In this document: positions 7,243-16,600 of the stretch, piece by piece | Layout: each line of letters starts with the position of its first letter | How positions within the stretch are numbered: position 1 is the stretch's first letter | From: Bacillota bacterium | GTDB taxonomy: Bacteria > Bacillota > Clostridia > Christensenellales > Borkfalkiaceae | DNA: 45,831 nucleotides | Assembly (NCBI GenBank): GCA_003343995.1 | Contig: QAKE01000034.1 | Span: 1-45,831 of the forward strand | Reading direction: 5' to 3' | The notes under the pieces: generated by a model | Told to the model about the DNA's origin: nothing | What the model saw: only the letters and a program-made list of their open reading frames with translations | Databases searched by the model: none | Made by a program: the position numbers and the translations under genes

Positions 7243-9225
7243 TTACTCCTCGATGATGATCCCCGCCGACAGCGAGGAAATGCGCGGCAATACCGCCGTG
7301 CGATACCCGCCCCCTTCCTCTTTCGTTTCCAACGTCCGGCGAAGGACGGTTTTTCCGTCGAAACAGGAAAAGGAGAGCGTTTTGCCCTTCGTATGTAAGG
7401 CGACGCGCACATTTTCGGCGTCGTCTAACGAGCAATTGCACAAAACGCCGCCGTTTTTGCCTTCTTTCGTTTTGCGCGCGAAGAACGCGGCTTTATGATA
7501 GGACGACACGTACCCCGTCAAAGCGCCTTTGGAAAGCCATTGAAAGGCGTTTATCAGCTGGGTTTTTCTCGGCAGGGAATAGCACCAAGTAAAGGGCGCG
7601 TATCCCCCGACGAACACCCTGCCGCCCCGCGGGTTTTCAAAACGCCCGCTCGCGCCGCCGAGCGTTTCGCCCGTATAGGTCTGCATTTCGGTGACGAGCT
7701 CCGCCTTTTGGTTTGTCGCTTCGATCACCGCAACCCGCCCCGCCGATTCGAATTCGGGATGACGGTTCAAACTGAATTCCAGCCGCGCGTCCCGCAAAAA
7801 CCCGCCCTTTTCGTTCCAAGGGTGCGGCAAATCGCGTTCTACGGCGTTGTGCGTGACGTCCTTTACCGTGCGAAAGCCGGTGTCCGCGGCAAACCCGCGC
7901 GCGTTCAGCACGTCGAGCGCGTCGGCGTCCATGAACACCGCGCCGCGCAAAAGCTCGCCGAGCTCCTCGTCGGAGCGCGCCGCGGCGTATCTGCCGTTCA
8001 GCAACGTCACGCAGGCGTTTTCCGCCGTATAAGCGGGCGGAAAACCGACGGAAAACAGCTCGTCGTCGAAATCGAGTTCGCTATGCCACTGCAAAGAGGA
8101 AACGTCCTCCGCAAAAGCGCGTTCCAGCCCCCAGCCGACGCCGTAAACGCCGTTTGCAAAGGTATCGTCGATTTCCTCCAAAAAGGGGCGCGCCGCCGCG
8201 ATCATGCGGATAAACGGCTCGTATTCCTCTTTCGTTCCCGAATAGGGCAATAAATTATACGCCGCGCCGTTGCAGCCGGCGGCGACGTAGCACATTGCCT
8301 CGAAAACGGTGAATTTCGCGCTCTTTCTGATCGCCTGATAGGGGAAATTTTCCACCTCCGCGAGGGAAACGGCCTTTCCGCGCGCCAACGCCGTCTGCCG
8401 TCCGAGACTGTGCGCCTTTTTCAGCGCGTTGTTTACGGCGTTATCGGTATACACGCCGCCGCCCGCGCGAATATATGCCGTCCCGTTTTTGCCGAGGGTT
8501 TCGCTCCATTTTTTCGCGCCCATGCCGTCCGAGCCGAGCACGCAGGTCATAAATCCCATCGCCGCGTCGGGCGCGTTTTTGGCGCAAACCGACACGATAG
8601 TGGAAAAAATACGGTCGATTCTGACACGATAGTAATCGAGCCACGCCTTGCGCGCCCGCTCCCTAACCTCCGTTTTCGGAGAAACGAGCATGGCGGAAAG
8701 CCCCTTCGCGTCGATAAAATCCAAGCCGGAAAACGCCTTGAACCCCGCGAGGCAATGGGCGCACCAGCAGTGCGCGCCGTAGCTCAAATCGTCGTCGGAA
8801 AAGATCATATCGGGCGCGTATTCGCTTAAAATTCCGTAGACCTCCGCAACGTACGCGAGGGTTTTTCCGCTCACGGGACAGAGCGCGCCGCGGTTTAACG
8901 TATTGTCCGCCCAACGCATGAAATCCATGCCGTCCATCGCCCGATCGGGCGCTTCCGCGTGGTGCCCGATGGTGGAAAGCAAATTCCACCCCGTTTTCAG
9001 CCCGCGCGCCTTCAGCCCTTCGAGCAGCGGTTTCGCCTTTTTCGCAAACGCCGCGATGCGCGCGGGAGAAAACACGTCGTGCGTCATCACGCCCTCGTCT
9101 CCGACGAACACCAACGCGCCGTCAAACGCCGCGGAAAGATCCTTTACGGAAAGCAACGCGTTAAGATATTCCTCCTTTACGTACGCGGAATGCACCCGCA
9201 GTACCGAGCGGCAGATTGTTTCCAT
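7243..9225 (-). CDS. Uncharacterised GH42-like TIM-barrel protein
   Basis: I do not recognise a named family for this 660-aa protein. The first 370 residues look like a glycosidase barrel: PDMIFSDDDLSYG (139-151) at the end of a strand, followed at once by C153-x-C155-x-x-C158. Residues about 390-480 (YTAENACVTLLNG, GAVFMDADALDVLNARGF) resemble the GATase-like trimerisation domain of GH42 beta-galactosidases, and the C-terminus is beta-rich. No signal peptide. Its start overlaps the GH28 stop by one base (TAATG), so it is translationally coupled inside an operon of exo-glycosidases. A hydrolase acting on the same glycan is the natural inference; Asp144-146 are candidate catalytic residues but nothing proves it. 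Confidence 0.6.
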   Translation of the reverse strand: METICRSVLRVHSAYVKEEYLNALLSVKDLSAAFDGALVFVGDEGVMTHDVFSPARIAAFAKKAKPLLEGLKARGLKTGWNLLSTIGHHAEAPDRAMDGMDFMRWADNTLNRGALCPVSGKTLAYVAEVYGILSEYAPDMIFSDDDLSYGAHCWCAHCLAGFKAFSGLDFIDAKGLSAMLVSPKTEVRERARKAWLDYYRVRIDRIFSTIVSVCAKNAPDAAMGFMTCVLGSDGMGAKKWSETLGKNGTAYIRAGGGVYTDNAVNNALKKAHSLGRQTALARGKAVSLAEVENFPYQAIRKSAKFTVFEAMCYVAAGCNGAAYNLLPYSGTKEEYEPFIRMIAAARPFLEEIDDTFANGVYGVGWGLERAFAEDVSSLQWHSELDFDDELFSVGFPPAYTAENACVTLLNGRYAAARSDEELGELLRGAVFMDADALDVLNARGFAADTGFRTVKDVTHNAVERDLPHPWNEKGGFLRDARLEFSLNRHPEFESAGRVAVIEATNQKAELVTEMQTYTGETLGGASGRFENPRGGRVFVGGYAPFTWCYSLPRKTQLINAFQWLSKGALTGYVSSYHKAAFFARKTKEGKNGGVLCNCSLDDAENVRVALHTKGKTLSFSCFDGKTVLRRTLETKEEGGGYRTAVLPRISSLSAGIIIEE

Positions 9226-10523
9226 TATTTCACCTTGATTTCGGCAAACTCGTTTTTGTAAATGAACGCGCTTTCGCTTTTGACCTTTTGATTCGCGACG
9301 ACCATGTTTTCGACGACGACGCCGCTGATCTTCCGCTCCGCGTCAAATCCCGCAGCCACGCCGCAGCCGTTGGTCGGCAGGCGCAGGTTTACGTTTTTCA
9401 TGAGCACGTTTTCGATTTTTCTGCCCACGGTGGTAGCGTACGCTTCCGTAAAGGTAAAGCTGAACAGCCGCCCGTAGGAGATGTTGTCCACCTCGATATT
9501 CTCCCAGCGCACGTTGCGAATGACCGCGTTATCCGCCGCGAAAATCGCCATTACGCCCTGATAAAGCTCGTGATATTCCTTATGCTCCAGCACGCGGATA
9601 TTCTCGAAAACGATGTTTTCGTACACGTTGCCCTCCGCGGGGTTGGATTCCGGCCCGATGAGCATGCTGTGCGCGCAATCGCCCCAAAGCACGCAGTTTT
9701 TCATGACGATGTTCCGGCAGTCGCCCCAAATATCGCCCGCCTGCGCCTTAACGGAAATATTGTCGTCGTAATTGCGCAAAAAGCAGTTTTCGATGACGAC
9801 GTTCGACGAAGCGCAGATATCCAGCCCGTCGCTGTTGCGCGCGCTGCCCACCTGTTTTACGTTGTCGATCTTCACGCCGTCGTAGCCGACGACGCACAGC
9901 GTCCACGCGGGAGAATCGAGCAGAAACACCCCTTCGACGAGGAGGTTTTTGCCGTGCTTCGCGCAAAAGAGCATTTCCCGCGGCTTTTCGTCGTCGTGCT
10001 CGAAATCGGTGCCGCACAAAACGCCGTAACCGCATACGCGGATATCGTCGCCCGCCGCCTTCACGTAGCCGTTGACGTACGCGCCCTCTTCCAAATAAAG
10101 CGTCTGACCGGCTTTCAATACGATTTCGCCGGCGTCGTGCACGCCCGCCGGAAAGGAAACGACGTCCCCGTGTACGGCGAAATCGCGTTTTTCCTCGGCA
10201 AATACGAATAAATTGCCGTAAATATCGTTATCGAACTCCACGGAAAACTTCGCGCCCTTTTGCAAGGAAAGGCGAACCTCTCCGTTTTCAAAGGTATAGG
10301 GCGTTTCGGGGCGCACGCGCACGCTTTTCGCCGCAAACTGCGGGCGAATAACGATTTGCGCGGGCGCGGCGAAGTCGTGCGAAAACAGGCATACGCCCAT
10401 TTCCTCGATATCGAAATACCGCCAGCCGCCGTAAAAATAAGCGTTTTTCACCGGCGCGGCGAGCACCTTCTTTTCCTCGCCGTTTACCGTAACGGCGTAA
10501 CGATGGTTATAAATGTCTCTCAT
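9225..10523 (-). CDS. Glycoside hydrolase family 28 protein (second paralogue)
   Basis: The 432-aa protein has a short N-terminal beta-domain (1-110) and a right-handed beta-helix. The GH28 acidic residues are kept as NSDGLD (230-235; Ser in place of Thr in the NTD motif) and NYDDNI (251-256), giving Asp232, Asp253 and Asp254. There is no signal peptide, and this smaller form resembles GH28 exo-enzymes. It lies 2 bp after the GH38 gene and shares a base with the next gene, so it is tightly operonic. With the first GH28 gene it suggests two different galacturonosyl or related linkages in the target glycan. An exo-polygalacturonase or rhamnogalacturonan-type activity cannot be separated by eye. 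Confidence 0.84.
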   Translation of the reverse strand: MRDIYNHRYAVTVNGEEKKVLAAPVKNAYFYGGWRYFDIEEMGVCLFSHDFAAPAQIVIRPQFAAKSVRVRPETPYTFENGEVRLSLQKGAKFSVEFDNDIYGNLFVFAEEKRDFAVHGDVVSFPAGVHDAGEIVLKAGQTLYLEEGAYVNGYVKAAGDDIRVCGYGVLCGTDFEHDDEKPREMLFCAKHGKNLLVEGVFLLDSPAWTLCVVGYDGVKIDNVKQVGSARNSDGLDICASSNVVIENCFLRNYDDNISVKAQAGDIWGDCRNIVMKNCVLWGDCAHSMLIGPESNPAEGNVYENIVFENIRVLEHKEYHELYQGVMAIFAADNAVIRNVRWENIEVDNISYGRLFSFTFTEAYATTVGRKIENVLMKNVNLRLPTNGCGVAAGFDAERKISGVVVENMVVANQKVKSESAFIYKNEFAEIKVK

Positions 10524-10525
10524 AC

Positions 10526-13525
10526 TTATCTTTCGATTTTAAATGTCAGAATTTCAAAGGGCTTGAAATCCGCCGTGAACGCGTTGCCCGAAAGCTCGAT
10601 TTCGCGTTCTTCTTTTTCCAAAAGGTTGCAAAGCGTAACGCGTTTCGCCGCGAATCCGAGGGAAATCTTCGCGCCCGTCCTCCTGCCGTACGATTCGTAG
10701 GCGCGGCAGACGATGTCGCCGCTCTCCTCCGCGCGCTTGACGGTTTCCATGATCACGCCGTCGCCCGCCACGTTTACGAGCGAGTAGCTCTGCGGCAGCG
10801 CGCCGTTTTGCTTTTCCGCCTTTACGGCGAACATGGGCGCGTTGAGATCGTACGCCTGCTGCACGACGCCCGCCGCGCGGTAATCGCCCGCGTGCGGCAT
10901 CAGCGAACAGCGGAAGGTGTGCCTGCCCTTGTCGGAATCGGGATTCGGGAAGGTGGCGCATTTGAGCAGGGACAGCGTCATTACGCCCTCCTTGACGGAA
11001 TAGCCGTACTTGCAGTCGCTCATCAAGCTCACGCCGTAGCCGTATTCCGAAAAATCGGCGAACTTATGCGCGCACACCTCGAACATGGCGGTATCCCAGC
11101 TGGTATTGTTGTGCGCCGTCCTCCTCGCCGCGCCGAACTGCACGTCGTAAGTGGCGTAATCGGAACGCACGTCCACGGGAAATTCCGTTTTGAGCATGAT
11201 GTGCTCTTCCTGCCAGTCGACGTCGAAATCCATATCGATACGCGGCGAACGGGCATAAACCCACGTGGTCTGCCGAATGGTCGATTTGCCGAATTTATAC
11301 GTCACTTTCACGCCGCAGCGCTCCGCCTCCGAAATCGTTTCCGCACTCTGCACGTCATCGACTTTCCACGGCTTGTTGCGGTAGTAATCGCTGAGCTCCC
11401 ACGCGTCGTAATCGTAGGGATAATCCTCGTAAGCGACGAGCCCCGCGGGCGATTTAAGCGCCTCGCGCGCGGCTTTTTTATCGAAAAGCGAAACGATATG
11501 ATACGTATCGTCGAAGGTGATATCGTAATAATCGTTGGAAAGGGTTTTTCCGCGATAAGACGGCGCGTTGCCCGCCGCGGCGGGAACGACGACCTTATAG
11601 CCCTTTGCCGGCACGTTTTCGGCGTAAAATACGCAGTCTTTCGTCTGAACGTAGCCGCTGTTTTCAAAGGAATGGGGGTTGAATACCACGTATCCCCCCT
11701 CCGTTTTCACGTCGGAAGCGATGTTTTTCAGCGCGTTTTCCACGATGGCGCCGACGGCGGTTTTCACCTCGGCGTATTCGATATCGCACTGCTCGTACAC
11801 CTCTTTGATGCTCGAACCGGGCAAAATGTCGTGGAATTGGTTATGCAGCACGATTTCCCAATTTTTATCGAGTTCCGCCTTGGGATAATCGGCGTTTTTC
11901 AGCACGCCGCCCAGCACCGAAAGCCATTCGGCGTTGGCGAGCATATATTCCGAACGGCGGTTGTTCTTTTTGTTGTTCGCCGCCGAAGTGTACGTGCCGC
12001 GGTGATATTCGAGATACAGCTCGCCCGACCAGCGCGGAAAATGTTCGTCGGCGTTCGCCTTTTCTTCAAACCGCTGCAAAAATTCCAGCGCTTCGCCCAC
12101 TTCCGTTTTCGGACAGGTGGGAATACCGTAGTTCATGCGGCGGATGTTTTCGATAAACTCGCGGGAAGGTCCGCCGCCCCCGTCGCCCCAGCCGTAGGGC
12201 ATGAGCACTTCGTCGGTCATGCCTTTCTGCGTAAAGCGCGCCAGCGTGCCCGCCACCATCTTCGGTTCGGCAAAGCCGACGTACGTGCAGTAGTTGACCG
12301 TGGGATCTTCCGTCTTTTCCTGCGTGGTGATGAAATACGTCAGAATATCCGTTCCGTCCAGACCTTCCCAACGGAAAGCGTCGTACGGCATGCGGTTGGT
12401 ATCGTTCCAAGTGATCTTCGTGGTGACGAAATAATCGACGCCCGATTTTTTCAGAATCTGCGGCAGTGCGGCGGAGTATCCGAACACGTCGGGCAGCCAG
12501 AGGATGCGATTTTCCGCGCCGAATTCCTCTTTGAAAAACTTTTTGCCGACGACGATCTGCCGAACGAGGCTTTCGCCGGAGGAAAGGTTGCAGTCGGCCT
12601 CCGTCCACATGGCGCCGTCCACTTCCCACCTGCCCTCTTTCACGCGCCGCTTCAACACTTCGTAAAGCTCGGGGCACTCCTCTTTGAACATCTGATAGAG
12701 CACCGGCTGGGAAGAAAAAAACTTAAATTCCGGATAACGATCCATCAGCATGAGCACCGTGGCGAAGGAGCGCTGCACCTTTTCGCGGGTTTGCAGCAGC
12801 GTCCACTGCCACGCGATGTCGATATGGGTGTGCCCGAGCATGCGCACCGTCACGGGCGAATGACCGCCGAGCTTTTCGTAATATTCCGTTTTCAAAAATT
12901 CCGAAGCCGCCTCCACGCTCTTTTCATACGCGGCGGAGTGCGGTTCGCGGAAGTCCACCATGTCGATCGCCTTGTTCAAAAGGCGCGTCGCGTCGGCGTA
13001 TTCCTTGCTTTCCTTATCGGTATACGAAAGGGAAATAAAGGGCACTTCGATGTCGAAAGCGAGCTTCTCGGTCTTTTCGCACACCTCTTCGAGCACGACG
13101 AATAAAGAAAGCCGCGCGTCGATCTTCTGCCCGCTGTACGCGTACAGCATGACGTCGCAGTCCTCCGTCACGTAAAGGTGGGTGTGGTTGGTGTCCAGCC
13201 CCTGTTTCAGCTTGCCGTTGACGTACGCCATCAGCTGCGGGTTGACCGCGTCCCAGCCGCCGAGGTTGGTGTTGATTTTCAAACGGTAAACGCCCGCCTT
13301 TTTCGGCAAGGTTACGGAAAAGGAAAACCACGCGTGGCTGTCCCACTTGCCGCCCCAAAAATCCTCCTTGGAAAAGGGAACGAAATCCTTTGTATCGGGC
13401 AGTTTTTCACCGGTTTTTTTGTAATCGCAGGGCAGGTATTTTACCCCCGAAACGGGAATAGCCTGCTTAACGGTATGCTCCCGCAGCAGGCTAATGTACT
13501 TTACAAGTCTTTCTTGATAATGCAT
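10526..13525 (-). CDS. Alpha-mannosidase, glycoside hydrolase family 38
   Basis: The 999-aa length is typical of bacterial GH38. Residues 1-220 form the N-terminal beta-domain of this family. The catalytic part has GHTHIDIAW (231-239; zinc ligands His232 and Asp236), EADCNLSSGESLVRQ (309-323) and LPDVFGYSAALPQ (344-356), whose Asp346 matches the family nucleophile. The C-terminal 500 residues are the beta-sandwich half. There is no signal peptide, so the enzyme is cytoplasmic and removes alpha-mannosyl residues from imported oligosaccharides; linkage preference is unknown. It is the first gene of a six-gene block and sits behind a perfect sigma-A promoter at 13555-13583. Confidence 0.92.
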   Translation of the reverse strand: MHYQERLVKYISLLREHTVKQAIPVSGVKYLPCDYKKTGEKLPDTKDFVPFSKEDFWGGKWDSHAWFSFSVTLPKKAGVYRLKINTNLGGWDAVNPQLMAYVNGKLKQGLDTNHTHLYVTEDCDVMLYAYSGQKIDARLSLFVVLEEVCEKTEKLAFDIEVPFISLSYTDKESKEYADATRLLNKAIDMVDFREPHSAAYEKSVEAASEFLKTEYYEKLGGHSPVTVRMLGHTHIDIAWQWTLLQTREKVQRSFATVLMLMDRYPEFKFFSSQPVLYQMFKEECPELYEVLKRRVKEGRWEVDGAMWTEADCNLSSGESLVRQIVVGKKFFKEEFGAENRILWLPDVFGYSAALPQILKKSGVDYFVTTKITWNDTNRMPYDAFRWEGLDGTDILTYFITTQEKTEDPTVNYCTYVGFAEPKMVAGTLARFTQKGMTDEVLMPYGWGDGGGGPSREFIENIRRMNYGIPTCPKTEVGEALEFLQRFEEKANADEHFPRWSGELYLEYHRGTYTSAANNKKNNRRSEYMLANAEWLSVLGGVLKNADYPKAELDKNWEIVLHNQFHDILPGSSIKEVYEQCDIEYAEVKTAVGAIVENALKNIASDVKTEGGYVVFNPHSFENSGYVQTKDCVFYAENVPAKGYKVVVPAAAGNAPSYRGKTLSNDYYDITFDDTYHIVSLFDKKAAREALKSPAGLVAYEDYPYDYDAWELSDYYRNKPWKVDDVQSAETISEAERCGVKVTYKFGKSTIRQTTWVYARSPRIDMDFDVDWQEEHIMLKTEFPVDVRSDYATYDVQFGAARRTAHNNTSWDTAMFEVCAHKFADFSEYGYGVSLMSDCKYGYSVKEGVMTLSLLKCATFPNPDSDKGRHTFRCSLMPHAGDYRAAGVVQQAYDLNAPMFAVKAEKQNGALPQSYSLVNVAGDGVIMETVKRAEESGDIVCRAYESYGRRTGAKISLGFAAKRVTLCNLLEKEEREIELSGNAFTADFKPFEILTFKIER

Positions 13526-13554
13526 TGTTTTAAATCCTTGTACTTTTTTGTTTT

Positions 13555-13583
13555 ATTATAAAAGATGATGAAAGGTTTGTCAA
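13555..13583 (-). promoter_or_regulatory. Consensus sigma-A promoter of the GH38 block
   Basis: On the minus strand TTGACA (13583-13578), a 17-bp spacer and TATAAT (13560-13555) match consensus perfectly. Transcription should start near 13548, about 23 bases before the GH38 ATG. An inverted repeat lies 10 bp upstream of the -35. Confidence 0.88.
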
Positions 13584-13592
13584 TACCTATTT

Positions 13593-13625
13593 TTTCCGCG
13601 GAAGAAACGTTTTCTTCCGCGGAAA
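13593..13625. promoter_or_regulatory. 33-bp inverted repeat made of two TTCCGCGGAA palindromes 21 bp apart
   Basis: The 15-bp arms TTTCCGCGGAAGAAA (13593-13607) and its reverse complement (13611-13625) are perfect, with a CGT centre. Each arm contains the 10-bp palindrome TTCCGCGGAA (13594-13603 and 13615-13624), and the copies are 21 bp, two helix turns, apart. It lies between the end of the long block (stop at 13645) and the GH38 promoter. It may be the terminator of the long block, although no T-run follows on the minus strand, or a double operator for the GH38 promoter, or both. Confidence 0.6.
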
Positions 13626-13644
13626 GCATAAAGGTTATTTTGTT

Positions 13645-16600
13645 TTACGCGAGCGTCCAGCTCTTTACTTCGTTTTTCGTCGTGCCGAGCAGCTTATCCG
13701 CCGCTACGCCGGACGCGAATTTGATTTCCGTGCTGTTGCTGTAAGCGAGGCAGTTTTCAAAGGTCGCCGCCGCGGGAGCGGTCACTGCGCCGAACGCGGA
13801 CATTTCTGCAATCTGCCACGTTCTGCCCTCGCTATTCGTATAAACGGTAATATCTTTAGGAATATTCACAAAAACAGTAACGTTCTTCAAAATACCGCCG
13901 CCGATATAATTGTACAACCCGCTTGCGGGACGTCCGATATACAAATTAGCGTCGTTATTCGCCGACGTGTTGGTCATCTTCACGGAAACGCTTACGTTCT
14001 CCAACGTGCCGTTCTGCATGAGTTCGCCGAACACGCCCGCCCAGCAATCCATCACGGCGTTTTCCACTCTGAGATTGCAAATCACGCCGCCTGCGATCAT
14101 GTTGGGGAGCAGACGGTGCGTAAGACCGACGATGGCATAACCGTTGCCGTCGAACCGACCGTTGAAGCCCACCTTAGAAAAAATCACTTTCAATTCGTAA
14201 TCGGTTGTAAGCGTTACGTCCGCCGTCATCAGATACCATTTCGTATGATATTCCGCGTCGTTGTACATTACGCCGAAATCGGCGTCGCTCGCAAGGAACT
14301 TATCGTAAACCCGTACGACGAATTTCGTTTCCGTTTCGTTATACGCCGCGGTTACGATCGCTTCGCCGTGCGCTACCGCCGTGACCACGCCGTTTTCCAC
14401 CGTTGCGATTTTATCGTCGGAAGAGGTCCAGACGACCTCGTCCGCGTCCACCGAAAGCGAAACGGTTTTTGCGCCGTCCGCATCGGCAAGGCTGAGATTT
14501 TTCGTTTCAACGATTTCGGCGGGCAGCATATTGTGAACGAGACCGTCGCTGTCGATCAGCTGACCTGCCGACACTCCCAAAGCAAATTTAATATCCAAAT
14601 GGTTGGAATATGCCGCACAATTTTCAAAGGTCGCAGTGCCGCCCGCGGCGTTGCCAAATGCGGACATTTCCGCAATCTGCCAAGTGCGTCCGGTCGAATC
14701 GGTTGCAACGTTGATATTTGCGGGAATCGTCGCATAAACCGTAACGTTTTTCAATGCGCCGCCGGAAATAAAGTTAAACAAACCACCCGCGGCACGCGTC
14801 CACCATACATTGCCGTTATTATTTGCCATTGTGGTGCTTAATTCCACAGAAACACTTACGTTTTCTATAGTTCCGCCCGCCATAAGTTCGCCGAATACGC
14901 CCGCCCACGCGTCTACCACCGCATTTTCCACAGAAAGATTGCAAATGATACCGCCGGCGCTCATGCTCGGGAAAAGCCTGTGCGTAAGTCCCGATAATTT
15001 ATGATTGCCGCCGTTGAATACGCCGGTAAACGTTTCACCGCTATAGATAACATCCGCCTCATAATCGGTAGTGAGCGTTATATCTTCGGTCATCAAATAC
15101 CATTTTGTATAATGCGACGCATCTTTGAACATAGTGCCGAAATCAGCGTCATTCGTAATAAACGCGTCGTAAACGGTCACTTCAAACTCGATAACGATAC
15201 CGGCGTACTTCGCGGTGACCACGGCGTTGCCGTGCGCTACCGCGGTGATATTGCCGTTTTCGTCCACCGTGACGATATTCGTATCGGAAGACGCCCAGAC
15301 GACGCCGCTCGTTACCGGCGCATCGTCTAAAAGAACGTTTAACTTGCACTGCACGGTGTTCGTCTGACCGGAGGTCAGGCTGAGGTTTACCTTCTGTTCG
15401 GAAGTCGCCTCCATGCTCACGTTCGCGGGCACGTAGTAAAGCTTCAGCACCAGCGAGCCGTCGGCAAGGGCAACGCCCTCCGTCACGTTCAATTCGCAGT
15501 CGGCGTAATAGCGGAAGCCTTCGAGTTCGACGGGGGTTGCCGCCGACAGCTTGTCGCGCAAACCCTTCTGCGTAACTTCCTTATTGAAAACGTATTCGCC
15601 CGTTTCCATATCGTAGGAATAAAGTTCCACGGTCATGTCGGCATACCAGCCTTCCACCGTGCCCGTCTGCCCTTTGGCGAAATGAATGCTTAAATCGTTG
15701 GAATAGACGTGGCAGTCGGTAAAGCTGACGGTTGCATTCGACGCGTCGCCGAATGCGGACACCGCGGTAATCGGATATACCCCGCCCAGATAAGCCTGCG
15801 TATTGATATCATCGGCGATATCCACGTACACCGACACGTTATTAAAGGTTGCGTTTTGAATGGAGCTTGCAATCGCGCCCGCGGAATAGTTTCTGCCCAT
15901 ATCCAATGCGTTGTGCAAATTCCACGTCGTATTGAGCGTTGCCGTAACGGTTACGTTTTCCAGCAAGCTGCCGCCGCCGATGCCCCAGCCGAACACGCCG
16001 CCGGAATCGACCAAAGACGCGGATACGTTCACGTTGCGGATCATCGCGCCGTTGAGCCCGTAGAACAAACGCGTGCCCACGCCGCTGATCGAATGTCCTT
16101 CCGCGCCGCCGTCCAGCACGCCGCTGAACTGCGTGGTGTGCTTATAAGCGATTTCGCGGTAATTCTGCGTTAATGCGATATCCGCAGTCATCAGATACCA
16201 ATTATCGTAATATCCTGCGTCGGCGTACATCGCCGCGATATCCGCCTCGGCGCTAAGGTAAGAATCGTATACCGTAACGAAGAAATTCAAGCTTACGCCG
16301 CGGTAGGTAGCGTAAATCACCGCCTCGCCGTGCCCCGTTGCCGCGATATTGCCGTTTTGATCGACGGTAGCGATGTCCTTGTCGGAAGAGCTCCAATCGA
16401 TCACCGCGTCGGTTACGGGTGCGCCCTTCAATTCGGCAACCGCCGAAACCTGAAGGGATTTTTTGTTATCGTCCGCCAAAACGAACGTGATTTCCGTTTC
16501 GTCGTCCGTTACCACGGCAAGACCGTCCTGCACGTAGTAGAGCGAGAGCACGACGGCTGCGCCGTCGATGGGCAGTACGCCGCTTTCCACGTTGCCGACG

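Noticed and set aside
13593..13625. Simple rho-independent terminator for the long block
   Set aside because: The stem is strong, but on the minus strand it is followed by AAAAAATAGG rather than a T-run; kept as an inverted repeat of undecided role.
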